Shown here one piece after another: positions 1-7,592 of a DNA stretch of 42,211 nucleotides; position 1 is the stretch's first letter, and every line of letters starts with the position of its first letter. The stretch spans positions 1 through 42,211 of the forward strand of contig JBOGFC010000230.1 in the NCBI GenBank assembly GCA_050742155.1, in the 5' to 3' direction. A program made the position numbers and the translations under genes. The notes beneath the pieces were generated by a model, which saw only the letters and a program-made list of their open reading frames with translations, had not been told where the DNA came from and searched no databases. Source of the stretch: JBOGFC01 sp050742155 (GTDB taxonomy: Bacteria; Actinomycetota; Acidimicrobiia; Spongiisociales; JALYHC01).

Positions 1-929
1 GTGAGACTCTCCTGGATGATCCGGTAGGCGGCCAGCCCTACCTCCGGCACTACCGCCTGAGGGTTCCCCTGCCGGAGAAGGTCGACCCGGAGTCCTGCCC
101 GCCGGGTGGTCTCCACCAGGCTCTCGATGTCATCGATGCCGGGGGAAGGGCTCCGCGGCGCCGACTGCTCCTCTCCGTCGGGTCGGTCGTCTGCTCTGCG
201 AAGTACCCCAATCGAGGATCGCAGTTCCCGCAGGGCTCGTTTGCCGGTTTCCCTGACCGTGAGGAGCGCCTCGTGGGCCTTCTCCGGGTCGGTGTCGAGA
301 TGATGCAGGGCCGCCCCGGCCTGGACGTTGATGATCGAGATGGAGTGGGCCAGCACGTCGTGGAGCTCCCGGGCAATCTGCATCCGCTCCTCGCCGGCGC
401 GGCGGAGGGCCTGCTCCTGGCGGGACCGTTCCGCCTCGACGGCTCGATCTTGGACGGCGGTGATGTAGGCGGATCGGCTGCGGGACACCTCGCCGAGCAG
501 GAGAGCGACCGTCAACCAGCCCAGGAACCACAGGGCGCCTCCACCGGTCAGGAGGTGGCCGGTTTCGAGGACCAGGTCGACGGCGAAGAACAGGCCGAAG
601 CCACCGGCCAATCCCGCCACAGCCGCGCTGCGGTGACCGGTTGCTGCCACCGAGTAAATGCCGATCCCGATCGCCACGGTGTAGAAGCCGCCGGGGTTCC
701 CCAAAGCGCTGTAGGCCAACCCGCAGGCGATGGCGGTCCACATCACCACGATGGGCAAGCGGCGCCGCAGTGCCAGCACTGCCGCGGCTGCCAGGAGCAG
801 CAGCCACCCCTGCGGGTCGGGTGGGTTGCCGTCTGCGCTGACCCCGGTGGTTCCCAACACCATCAGCACGGCGGTGGCCAGTGCCAGCGCCACGTCGCCG
901 ACGATCCGCCGGTTGGGATCCAGAGACAT
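1..929 (-). CDS. Sensor histidine kinase, HisKA_3 type (C-terminus cut by window edge)
   Basis: Membrane sensor kinase of the NarL/LuxR-partner type. The frame is open from the ATG at 929 past the left edge, so the end of the ATPase domain is missing. The N-terminal half (about residues 10-155) is a set of hydrophobic segments. A short linker leads to the dimerisation/phosphoacceptor helix with ELHDVLAHS, in which His190 is the expected phosphorylated residue, followed by INVQAGAALHHL, typical of HisKA_3. The visible C-terminal part (VGLAAYRIIQESL) is the start of the HATPase N-box. The partner response regulator would be expected just beyond the left edge. The sensed signal cannot be told from sequence. 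No clear ribosome-binding site precedes the ATG, and a TACAGT hexamer lies 12 nt upstream. Confidence 0.88.
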   Translation of the reverse strand, partial: MSLDPNRRIVGDVALALATAVLMVLGTTGVSADGNPPDPQGWLLLLAAAAVLALRRRLPIVVMWTAIACGLAYSALGNPGGFYTVAIGIGIYSVAATGHRSAAVAGLAGGFGLFFAVDLVLETGHLLTGGGALWFLGWLTVALLLGEVSRSRSAYITAVQDRAVEAERSRQEQALRRAGEERMQIARELHDVLAHSISIINVQAGAALHHLDTDPEKAHEALLTVRETGKRALRELRSSIGVLRRADDRPDGEEQSAPRSPSPGIDDIESLVETTRRAGLRVDLLRQGNPQAVVPEVGLAAYRIIQESL

Positions 930-968
930 GGCCACTGACCCACTGTACGCAGGGCGTCGGTCGGGGTC

Positions 969-1010
969 GTCACCCGTAGGGAGCAGCTGCGCCTACTGCC
1001 GCAGGGTGAC
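969..1010. promoter_or_regulatory. Nested inverted repeat between divergent kinase and SHOCT genes
   Basis: GTCACCC (969-975) pairs with GGGTGAC (1004-1010), and inside it GTAGG (976-980) pairs with CCTAC (992-996). It lies in the 165-bp divergent intergenic region. This could be an operator for one or both genes or an RNA hairpin. Only the symmetry is seen; function is inferred. Confidence 0.35.
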
Positions 1011-1094
1011 TCCGAGAGCCTCTCCTCGGGGGACGACAACAGACCGCATCTCCAGGATGCTGGAAGGGAACCCCACACGAACGGAGGTCGGAAC

Positions 1095-1361
1095 ATGAGC
1101 ACCCTCTTGGACATCGCGGCACGAGGCGCAGAACACGCCGGCCGAGCCGGCGGCTGGGGTGGGCCCTGGTGGCCCATCTTCCCAATCCTCTGGATCACCT
1201 TGGCGGCCACTGTGATCTGGCTGCTGGTCCGAAGGAGAGGAGGCCGATCCGAGACGCCGTCAGAGCGGGCCGTCGGGATCCTCAGCGCCCGTTATGCACG
1301 AGGCGAGATCGACACCGAGGAATACCGCCGACGCCTGGATGAGATACGAGGTCTCGCCTGA
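1095..1361 (+). CDS. Small SHOCT-domain membrane protein (88 aa)
   Basis: An N-terminal segment rich in Gly and Trp is followed by one transmembrane helix (about residues 28-46), an Arg-rich inside flank, and a C-terminal SHOCT motif (AVGILSARYARGEIDTEEY, about 61-79). SHOCT domains are short C-terminal oligomerisation-type modules on small membrane proteins, with no catalytic role known. The start is supported by GGAGG about 8 nt upstream of the ATG. It is divergent from the histidine kinase and 67 nt ahead of another membrane protein, so the two may be co-transcribed. Confidence 0.8.
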   Translation: MSTLLDIAARGAEHAGRAGGWGGPWWPIFPILWITLAATVIWLLVRRRGGRSETPSERAVGILSARYARGEIDTEEYRRRLDEIRGLA

Positions 1362-1428
1362 TTCGCCCTTTCGGCTCGCTCCACTACGTGTGGGCGCTCA
1401 CGACCTGACCTTTCAGAGGACGTCGCCG

Positions 1429-1929
1429 ATGACCGCCGATTCTTGCTCACCCACTCGCACCCTCTCCCGGTTCACCCGCCGTACGGTGCTCACCGCGCAC
1501 GTAATCGTCTCGGTCGGCTTGCTGGGCGACACGGCGGGCTTCTTGGCGGTGGCTGTGCGCAGTGCCACTACCGAGGACCCCGAGCTGGCCGGTGCCGGCT
1601 GGGAGGTGCTGCAGATGTTCAGCGTGGTGTTCGGCATTCCGCTGAGCCTGGCCGCCCTGATCACGGGCCTGGTACTTGGTTGGGGCTCGAGGTGGGGGGT
1701 GTTCCGCTACCCGTGGGTTACCACAAAGCTGCTTTTGATCGTCTCGGTGATGCTGGTCGGCACTTTCGTCTTGCCGGGCCTGGAGGAAATGCGCCGCGGC
1801 GCGGCTGGTACCGAGGCCCGCCTGATCGCCGGCGCCGCCTACGATGTCTTGGCCCTGTCGGTGGCCACGACGCTGGCGGTATTCAAGCCAGGAGGCCGGT
1901 GGCGTCGAAGAGGACGCGAGGCATCGTGA
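1429..1929 (+). CDS. Integral membrane protein, DUF2269-like (166 aa)
   Basis: Four predicted transmembrane segments. The pattern of a helix with LTAHVIVSVGLLGD, a mid helix with IPLSLAALITGLVLG, and GVFRYPWVTTKLLL resembles a common actinobacterial membrane family whose function is unknown. An ATG at 1429 preceded by AGAGGA is chosen; the frame extends further upstream, but that part overlaps the SHOCT gene and looks unlike protein. The Arg-rich C-terminus is probably cytoplasmic. Family name is from memory of the pattern and could be wrong. Confidence 0.7.
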   Translation: MTADSCSPTRTLSRFTRRTVLTAHVIVSVGLLGDTAGFLAVAVRSATTEDPELAGAGWEVLQMFSVVFGIPLSLAALITGLVLGWGSRWGVFRYPWVTTKLLLIVSVMLVGTFVLPGLEEMRRGAAGTEARLIAGAAYDVLALSVATTLAVFKPGGRWRRRGREAS

Positions 1930-1956
1930 AGACCAGCCACAGCGCCCTAGGCGCCG

Positions 1957-2232
1957 TCAGCGGGGTCGGTATACGTCGGCGCGATGGTCGATGTAGGTCA
2001 CCCGAATGGTGTGATCACGTTCGCCGATCTCGTAGACGACGCGGTATGTGCCGACCCGAGCCGAGTGGAGCCTGGTCAGGGCGCCCCGGAGCGGTTGGCA
2101 GACTCGCTGTGGGTTCTCGAGAAGGGGACCCAACATGAAGTCGAGCACGGCTATCGCAATCTTCTCGGGCAGCCGGTCAATCGCACGCCGGGCGGGTTCG
2201 GCAACGATGAGATCCCAGCGCGCCTCGATCAC
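1957..2232 (-). CDS. RelE/ParE-family toxin
   Basis: 91-residue protein with the typical RelE-like layout: an N-terminal helix pair (ARRAIDRLPEKIAIAVLDFM), a PLRG turn, and a C-terminal beta sheet with RVGTYRVVYEIGE and YIDHRADVYR. RelE-family toxins cleave mRNA on the ribosome, whereas ParE relatives act on gyrase; this one looks more RelE-like because of the conserved basic residues in the last strand. The GTG start overlaps the stop of the upstream antitoxin gene (GTGA), so translation is coupled. It is the last gene of the pair and converges on the membrane protein gene ending at 1929. Confidence 0.85.
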   Translation of the reverse strand: MIEARWDLIVAEPARRAIDRLPEKIAIAVLDFMLGPLLENPQRVCQPLRGALTRLHSARVGTYRVVYEIGERDHTIRVTYIDHRADVYRPR

Positions 2233-2399
2233 ACGGCCCGGGCACGGAGCCGGTCGCGCAAGGCTTCGACCTCGGCCTGGTTCACGACATCGCCGGCTTC
2301 GATGGCGGCCCTCCCCTGCACCGTCACTCGTTCTTGTGTGGTGATGACCTCGTCGACAATCTCAGAGAGCTTGGCTTTGACTTCGGAGAGCGGCAACAC
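2229..2399 (-). CDS. Phd/YefM-type antitoxin, shortened (56 aa)
   Basis: GTG at 2399 starts a 56-residue protein with LPLSEVKAKLSEIVDEV (about residues 2-18), the usual N-terminal DNA-binding start of Phd/YefM antitoxins, followed by VTVQGRAAIEAGDVVNQ and a charged helix to the end. In relatives of about 85-90 residues the N-terminal fold continues through a segment of the NGRPAAVLI type and a further helix before the toxin-binding tail. Here that middle is missing and the two ends are joined near residue 28. The reading frame is intact and overlaps the toxin start. It may be a functional miniature or a deletion that leaves the toxin poorly controlled. Confidence 0.72.
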   Translation of the reverse strand: MLPLSEVKAKLSEIVDEVITTQERVTVQGRAAIEAGDVVNQAEVEALRDRLRARAV

Positions 2400-2473
2400 A
2401 TAGCACGTAGGCGTGCGCCCCGCGAGAGTCCGCAAGATGACGAGAACCAAATATCTCGGGCTCGTCGAGCTCC

Positions 2474-3757
2474 CTACTGGGCCCCGTAGCCCGATAGCAC
2501 CGTCCAGAGGCTCTTCCCGAGGACCTGGAGGTCGAGCCACACCGACAGGTGCTTGACGTAGTAGAGGTCGTAGGAGAGCTTCTCGATCACGTCGGCTTCG
2601 GAATCGGCGTAGCCGAAGTTGACCTGCGCCCAGCCGGTGATGCCGGGCCGCACCAGGTGGCGCTGCGTGTAGAAGGGGATGGTGGCCGCGTACTGCGCGG
2701 CCAGCACGGCCCACTCCGGCCGGGGCCCCACCAGGCTCACATCTCCCCGCAGCACGTTCCAGAGCTGCGGCAACTCGTCGGCCCGGTACCGGCGCAGGAG
2801 ACGGCCTACCCGGGTGAGACGCGGGTCGTCGGGGAGCGGGTAGAGGGATTCCTCGCTCTCGGCGTGGAGGCGCATGGTGCGGAACTTGTACATGGTGAAC
2901 GGCTCCCCATGGCGCCCCAGCCGCGCCTGGCGGAAGATGACCGGACCGCCCGAGTCGAGCCGGATGGCCACGGCGATGACCAGCCCCAGCGAGAGGGTGA
3001 TCGGGCTGGTCAGTACCACCAGGGCGGTGTCCAGCACTCGCTTGACCTCTTCGTAGATCCCCCGCGAGCCCACCGGGACCGAGAGCTCCCAGCCCTCCGC
3101 CAGGTGGACGATGGGGAGGCGGCCGGTGTGCTCCTCGTAGACCCCGGTGAAGGAGCGCACCGGGCGACCGGCCAGGCTGGTGGAGGAGACGAAGCGGGCC
3201 ATCTCCTCGGAGAGCACCGCCCGCAGGTCCACCACCAGGGTGGTCTTGTCGGGCGGAGGCCCGTGCGAGGAGTCGCTGAGGGGATCCAGGATCTCCACCA
3301 CCTCGGCGTGAGGCGAGGCGAGCAGGTCCTCGGCCAGCCCCTTCTCCCCGGTGATCACGACCATCGTCTCGGTCCAGGGGCGGCGCCGGGCCACCGCCCG
3401 GTGGGCCAGGGCGAGGACCAGCCAGCCACCCGTGACGAGGGCCAGGAAGCCCCGCGACCAGAAGGGGCGACCCATCACGATGAAGAGGGCGGCGGCCCCC
3501 AGCATGATGAGTCAGATCCACAGTGCCCGCCCGTAGGAGGGTCGGGGGATACCGTTCCCCCAGGCGCGGGTGCTCACGTACGAGCCCACCACCAGGCCCA
3601 GCAGCAGCGAGGCGAGCAGCGGCCCGAGGCCGCCGCGGGCGGCCTCCGGTTCCCACACCCAGGGCGTGCCGTAGCGAAAGACCGAAGCCGACATGGCGGC
3701 CACCGCCAGGGCGGCCAGGTCGGCCAGGAAGATGCCGAAGACCAGGCGGATCCGCAT
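2474..3757 (-). pseudogene. Bacterial sugar transferase (WcaJ/undecaprenyl-P glycosyl-1-P transferase type), interrupted by in-frame TGA
   Basis: Initiating sugar-phosphate transferase for extracellular polysaccharide. The frame opens at ATG 3757 (membrane segments of residues 1-80), meets TGA at 3512-3514, and continues in the same frame to 2474. Downstream of the stop are one more membrane helix, a short nucleotide-binding-like region, and a complete catalytic domain with GPVIFRQARLG, YKFRTM, YRADELPQLWNVLRGDVSLVGPRPE-type motifs and GITGWAQVNFGY. The stop falls inside a hydrophobic helix, so the protein clearly once read through. ATG 3505, three codons after the stop, could restart a 343-aa protein holding the catalytic domain. 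Assembly error, recent nonsense mutation or reinitiation are all possible. Confidence 0.8.
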
Positions 3758-3769
3758 GCCGCCGAGAGG

Positions 3770-5260
3770 CTAGTCCTGGCTGGTCGCCATCGCCTCTGCC
3801 AGGGCGATCAGCGTCCGGACTCCGTAGCCGGAGCCCCCCTTCGACTGGTAATGCTCGTTCTCCGCCCAGCGAGCCGGCCCGGCGATGTCCAGGTGAGCCC
3901 AGGGACGGCCATCGACGAACTCCTTGAGGAGCAGGCTGGCGTTGATGGCCCCGCCGTAGCGGCCCCCGATGTTCTTCATGTCGGCCACCTCCGAGTCGAG
4001 GTTCTTGCGGTAGTCCTCCGGCAAGGGCATGGGCCAGACCCGCTCCCCGGCCCGCTCGGCGGCCTGCTCGACCTGGTCCCGGGCCCGGTCGTCGCTCGAC
4101 CACAGCCCGGCGATCTTGCTCCCCAGCGCTACCCGGCAGGCCCCGGTCAGGGTGGCTATGTCGACGATCAGGTCCGGCCCCGCCTCTGCCGCCAGGGCCA
4201 GCCCGTCGGCCAGCACCAGCCGTCCTTCGGCATCGGTGTTGAGCACCTCGATCGTCTTCCCGTTGCGGATCCGCAGCACGTCGCCGGGCCGCTGGGCCCC
4301 GCCGCCCGGCATGTTCTCGGTGAGGGGGGCGATTCCCAACACCTGCACGGCCAGCCCCAGCCGGGCGATGGCCTGCATGGCGGCGAAGACCGCCGCCGCC
4401 CCCGACATGTCGGTCTTCATGGTCTCCATCTGCTCGGCCGTCTTGATCGAGAGGCCCCCCGAGTCGAAGACGATCCCCTTGCCCACCAGGGCCAGGAAGG
4501 CCTCGGCCCCCTCCGGCCGGTAGCGGAGCTCCACCATGCGGGGTGGGTTGTGCGATCCGGCCCCCACCCCCATCAGGCCCCCGAAGCCGGCCTCGGCGAT
4601 GGCCTCCTCGTCGTAGACCGTTACGTCCAATCCCAGCTCCTCCGCCATCCGCTCGGCCAGGCCGGCCAGCACGGCCGGTGCCTTGGCCGCCGAGGGCTCG
4701 TTGACGAGATCCCTGGCCCAGGCCACCGCCCCGGCCACGATGCGGCCCCGCTCGGCCTCTTGCAGGGTCTGTTCGTCACCCTCCAGGAAGCGGAGCCGCT
4801 CGGTCTTGGCCGGCTGGGGCTCGGAGCGGTACTTGTCGAAGCGGTATTGGCCCAGGAGAAACCCCTCCGCCACCGCCCGGGCCGCCCTCTCGGCCTCGAC
4901 CAGATGGAGCGTGCTGGCCACCTCGGTCATTCGAGCGGTGCGGCGGCCCATCCAGCCGGCCGCCCGCCGCAGCGTCTCGCCATCGGACCGGTCCCCCAGG
5001 CCGACCAGCAGCAGGGTGCGGAACGGCAGGCGCCCGGCGCTGGCCACCATCGCCACCTGGTCGGGCTTGCCCGAGAAGTCCTGGTCGTCGAGGTAGCCGG
5101 TCAGCCAGTCTCCCAGCTCGGCGGCCGCCCAGTCGGCCCCCGGGCCCCACCGCCGCCCGGCGAACACCGGCACCGCCAGCGTCTCGCCCGACTCCTCGGA
5201 GGGAGGACCACCGATCGAAAAATCGATCACCTGGGCTCCTCGGGCCGGGAGGGTTGCCAT
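3770..5260 (-). CDS. pepA: Leucyl aminopeptidase (M17)
   Basis: Cytosolic hexameric metallo-aminopeptidase that trims N-terminal residues from peptides. The C-terminal catalytic domain shows GKGIVFDSGGLSIK (metal and catalytic Lys), KTDMSGAAAV and NTDAEGRLVLADGL, the diagnostic M17 signature; the N-terminal domain is the less conserved macro-like fold. Length of 496 aa is normal. ATG 5260 has GGAGAG upstream but overlaps pduO by 34 nt. A GTG at 5230, in frame, overlaps the pduO stop as GTGA and has GAGGAG about 5 nt upstream, and may be the true start (486 aa). Confidence 0.93.
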   Translation of the reverse strand: MATLPARGAQVIDFSIGGPPSEESGETLAVPVFAGRRWGPGADWAAAELGDWLTGYLDDQDFSGKPDQVAMVASAGRLPFRTLLLVGLGDRSDGETLRRAAGWMGRRTARMTEVASTLHLVEAERAARAVAEGFLLGQYRFDKYRSEPQPAKTERLRFLEGDEQTLQEAERGRIVAGAVAWARDLVNEPSAAKAPAVLAGLAERMAEELGLDVTVYDEEAIAEAGFGGLMGVGAGSHNPPRMVELRYRPEGAEAFLALVGKGIVFDSGGLSIKTAEQMETMKTDMSGAAAVFAAMQAIARLGLAVQVLGIAPLTENMPGGGAQRPGDVLRIRNGKTIEVLNTDAEGRLVLADGLALAAEAGPDLIVDIATLTGACRVALGSKIAGLWSSDDRARDQVEQAAERAGERVWPMPLPEDYRKNLDSEVADMKNIGGRYGGAINASLLLKEFVDGRPWAHLDIAGPARWAENEHYQSKGGSGYGVRTLIALAEAMATSQD

Positions 5261-5769
5261 TCGCTCTCCGCCGCCCGGGCCAGCATGTAGACGTAATCGG
5301 CCAGGCGGTTGAGGTAGGGGACCACCTGGCTCTCCGCCGGGTCCCCGAGCTCCACCACTCTCCGCTCCGCCCGCCGGATCACCGTGCGGGCGAAGTCCAG
5401 GGCGGCCGGCAGACGGGCCTGGCCGGGGACCACGAACTGGCGGGGCATCCCCACCTCCGCCTCCAGCTCGTCGATCCAACCCTCCAGCCGCTCGACCATC
5501 GCCCCGGTGACCAGGCTCACCTCGGCTTCCAGCTTGGCCCGGTTCTCGGGGGCGGTGGCCAGCTCGGCCCCCACCACGAAGAGGTCCCGTTGCACGGCCA
5601 GCAGATGCTCGGCCACCTCTCCCGAGGCCTCCGCCCGGGCCAGCCCCAGGGCGGCCACCGCCTCGTCGACGCTTCCATAGGCCTCCGGGGCCGGGTCCCC
5701 CTTGGAGACCCGCCCCCCGTAGAGGAGGCCGGTGGTCCCGTCGTCGCCCCGCTTGGTGTAGATCTTCAC
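5227..5769 (-). CDS. Cob(I)alamin adenosyltransferase, PduO type
   Basis: Converts cob(I)alamin and ATP to adenosylcobalamin. The N-terminus has the ATP-binding KIYTKRGDDGTTGLLYGG, and the helical core has YGSVDEAVAALGLARA and RTVIRRAERRVVEL near residue 130, all typical of the PduO trimeric family. The 180-aa length fits. Start is GTG at 5769. It is upstream of pepA with an overlap, so the two are probably one transcript. Adenosylcobalamin is the cofactor of the acyl-CoA mutase encoded at 27493-29136. Confidence 0.92.
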   Translation of the reverse strand: MKIYTKRGDDGTTGLLYGGRVSKGDPAPEAYGSVDEAVAALGLARAEASGEVAEHLLAVQRDLFVVGAELATAPENRAKLEAEVSLVTGAMVERLEGWIDELEAEVGMPRQFVVPGQARLPAALDFARTVIRRAERRVVELGDPAESQVVPYLNRLADYVYMLARAAESEWQPSRPEEPR

Positions 5770-5783
5770 GCCTGCTCACTCTA

Positions 5784-5830
5784 TTCCCCGTTCCTGCCCT
5801 TCCCCGTTCTTGCCCTTCCCCGTTCTTGCG
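5784..5830. repeat. 16-bp tandem repeat running into palindrome copy 1
   Basis: Unit TTCCCCGTTCTTGCCC begins at 5784 (with C for T at one position), 5800 and 5816; the third runs into the left arm of the palindrome at 5821. The CGTTCTTG end of the arm is therefore present three times in tandem. Confidence 0.75.
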
Positions 5831-5872
5831 TGAGAAAGAGACCGCCGGCGGTCCGAAACTCACGCAAGAACG
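5821..5872. repeat. 52-bp dispersed palindrome, copy 1
   Basis: Left arm CGTTCTTGCGTGAG (5821-5834) and right arm CTCACGCAAGAACG (5859-5872) are perfect inverted repeats of 14 bp. The 24-bp middle contains its own palindrome ACCGCCGGCGGT (5841-5852). It lies between the divergent pduO and AbiEi/DUF559 genes. Confidence 0.92.
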
Positions 5873-5915
5873 GAAGGGGGTTCCATCCCCGCCCGGTTCG
5901 TTGTTCTCTTACGCC

Positions 5916-6836
5916 GTGGAACCGGACACCGAGAGGGCGCTGATGAGGCTCGCCGAAAGGCAATACGGCTTGGTCACCCTCGATCAGGCTCGCGCCCTCG
6001 GGCTGACCGATCGCCAGGTGCGCAGAAAGCTGGCTACCGGCCGGCTCCGGCCCATGGACCGGGTCGTCTACTGCCTGCCCGGGCTGCCGGCCTCCTGGGA
6101 GCAGTCGGTAATAGCCGCGGTGCTGACCGCCGGGGAGGCAGCTTTGGCCAGCCATGCCACCGCCGCCTATCTCTGGGGCCTGGTCGGCTTGCGGCCGGAG
6201 CGCATCGAGATCGTCATGCCCAGGTGGGATCGGGCGGCCCGCTCGTTCGTGGTCCACGAGTCCACCGACCTCGCTCCCGAGGATCGGGCCGAGCTGCGCA
6301 ACATCCCTCTATCGGGCCCGGCCAGGACGGTGGTCGACCTGGGCGCGTCGGCTCCGTGGCTGGTCGAGCAGGCGCTCGATGCAGGGGTCCGGAAGCGCCT
6401 GTTGACCCTGGAGGGCGTGGCCCGGGTCATCGGGCGGGTGGGCCGTCGAGGGCGGCGAGGCGTGGGAGTCATCCGCCCCCTGGTGGAGGCTCGGGCTCAT
6501 TGGGACGGCACCACCGAGAGCGAGCTGGATGATCTCTTTCGAAGGGTGCTCGACCAGGGAGGGATACCCCAGCCAACCCCCCAGTGGCAAGTCCACGATG
6601 CGGAGGGATCCTTCGTGTGCCGGCGGGACTTCGCCTACGCGGACCGCCGGGTCCTGGTCGAGCTGGACAGCGAGGCGCACCACATGGACCGGTACTCCTT
6701 TCGCCGGGACCGAGCCACGCAGAATCGGACCACGCTGCTCGGCTGGCGAACCCTCCGCTACACCTGGTGGGACCTGGTCACCCGACCACAGGAAGTGAGG
6801 GCCGAGATTCGCGCGGCCCTCTCCGTTCCTGCGTGA
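5916..6836 (+). CDS. AbiEi-like antitoxin domain fused to DUF559 (Vsr/REase-like) domain
   Basis: N-terminal winged helix (RLAERQYGLVTLDQARALGL, then QVRRKLATGRLRPMDRVVYCLPG, about residues 10-50) as in AbiEi-type antitoxins, a middle region with ASHATAAYLWGL and ARTVVDLGA, and a C-terminal DUF559/very-short-patch-repair-like nuclease fold (RRDFAYADRRVLVELDSEAHH, then GWRTLRYTWWDL). Such two-domain proteins are common and multicopy in Actinobacteria; their substrate is not established. The GTG at 5916 is chosen because the longer frame runs into the palindrome; ATG 5943 is an alternative. The stop codon lies in palindrome copy 2, so both sides of the gene are bordered by the repeat. Confidence 0.82.
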   Translation: MEPDTERALMRLAERQYGLVTLDQARALGLTDRQVRRKLATGRLRPMDRVVYCLPGLPASWEQSVIAAVLTAGEAALASHATAAYLWGLVGLRPERIEIVMPRWDRAARSFVVHESTDLAPEDRAELRNIPLSGPARTVVDLGASAPWLVEQALDAGVRKRLLTLEGVARVIGRVGRRGRRGVGVIRPLVEARAHWDGTTESELDDLFRRVLDQGGIPQPTPQWQVHDAEGSFVCRRDFAYADRRVLVELDSEAHHMDRYSFRRDRATQNRTTLLGWRTLRYTWWDLVTRPQEVRAEIRAALSVPA

Positions 6837-6875
6837 GAAATGGCCCGCCGGCGGTCTGCAACTCACGCAAGAACG
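6824..6875. repeat. 52-bp dispersed palindrome, copy 2
   Basis: Left arm CGTTCCTGCGTGAG (6824-6837) and right arm CTCACGCAAGAACG (6862-6875), one mismatch between arms, with GCCGGC at the centre. It sits between two convergent genes and contains the TGA stop codon of each. It may also form a bidirectional terminator hairpin. Confidence 0.92.
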
Positions 6876-7516
6876 AGGAGGGAGCGGCCCAGGGCCGCCG
6901 ACGCCAGGGCGGTGAGCACCGCCAGGTAGGAGAGCCCGGTGGCAGCCATCATCCCGGCGTAGGAGGGCACCCGGGCGGCGGCCCACACCCCGGCCAGCAG
7001 CACCAGGGTGAGCCCGGCCGCGGCCAGGAAGGCCCCGCCCACCACGGTGGCTTGCCAGGCCCCCTCCGCCGCCAGCAGGGCGACGTCGGTCACCAGGCCC
7101 AGCGCCCCCGCCCCGGCCAGGCCATGGATCGCCCAGCGGGGCAGGCGCGGATCGACCAGGTACCAGTGGCCCAGGATCATGCCACCGGTCACCCCTCCCA
7201 GCAACAGCGCCCCGGTCAGGGCGGATGCCCGGCCTCCCACCGCAAACGCCGCCCCGAGGTATGCCAGCGAGGCGCTCCCGAAGGCCCCCATCGCCCACCC
7301 CGGGCGGTGGGCCAGCGCCAGGCCGGCCAAAGCGGCCAGCGTGGCCAGCCACCCGACCGGAGCGCCGCCGGCGGCGGCGCCCAGCCCTCCCACCAAGACG
7401 GTCACCCCCCCGGCCAGCCAGAGAAAGCCGGGACCCACGATCCCCCATCGGGCCACCGTGGCGGCCGCTCCGGCCAGCCCGGCCGCCCACATGCTGAGGA
7501 GCAGGGCAGGGATCAC
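6863..7516 (-). CDS. Polytopic membrane protein of unknown function
   Basis: 217 residues from GTG 7516, nearly all Ala/Gly/Leu-rich hydrophobic segments, about seven predicted helices. A conserved-looking GHWYLVDPRLPRWAIHG lies in a loop in the middle. I do not recognise the family. The start is supported by a TACCCT hexamer 8 nt upstream, which suggests a leaderless message, and by the overlapping divergent promoter region shared with transketolase. The last codons and stop (VLA-stop) come from the arm of palindrome copy 2. Confidence 0.7.
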   Translation of the reverse strand: MIPALLLSMWAAGLAGAAATVARWGIVGPGFLWLAGGVTVLVGGLGAAAGGAPVGWLATLAALAGLALAHRPGWAMGAFGSASLAYLGAAFAVGGRASALTGALLLGGVTGGMILGHWYLVDPRLPRWAIHGLAGAGALGLVTDVALLAAEGAWQATVVGGAFLAAAGLTLVLLAGVWAAARVPSYAGMMAATGLSYLAVLTALASAALGRSLLVLA

Positions 7517-7524
7517 GGCCGAGC

Positions 7525-7530
7525 AGGGTA
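7525..7530 (-). promoter_or_regulatory. Putative -10 hexamer (TACCCT) for leaderless membrane-protein gene
   Basis: TACCCT on the minus strand ends 8 nt before GTG 7516. The same spacing of a TANNNT hexamer to a start codon recurs in this window. Confidence 0.35.
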
Positions 7531-7592
7531 CCGTGGTCCCATGCGAGCCGGCTGGGTATAGAGAGCCCTGGCCACTAGTTTCGGAGGCAGGC

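Noticed and set aside
3512..3514. TGA as selenocysteine or reassigned codon in the sugar transferase
   Set aside because: TGA is used as a normal stop in many neighbouring genes, the family has no Cys at that point, and it lies in a lipid-facing helix.
2400..4103. Minus-strand frame joined upstream of the antitoxin as one long protein
   Set aside because: The upstream part runs out of frame through the sugar transferase and pepA; only the last 56 codons resemble a protein.
2549..5290. Very long plus-strand open frame (913 codons)
   Set aside because: It is antisense to the sugar transferase, pepA and pduO genes, which have clear motifs. GC-rich codon third positions create such shadows.
5784..5872. 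CRISPR-like array
   Set aside because: The three short units are contiguous without spacers and lead into a palindrome; no cas gene is present.
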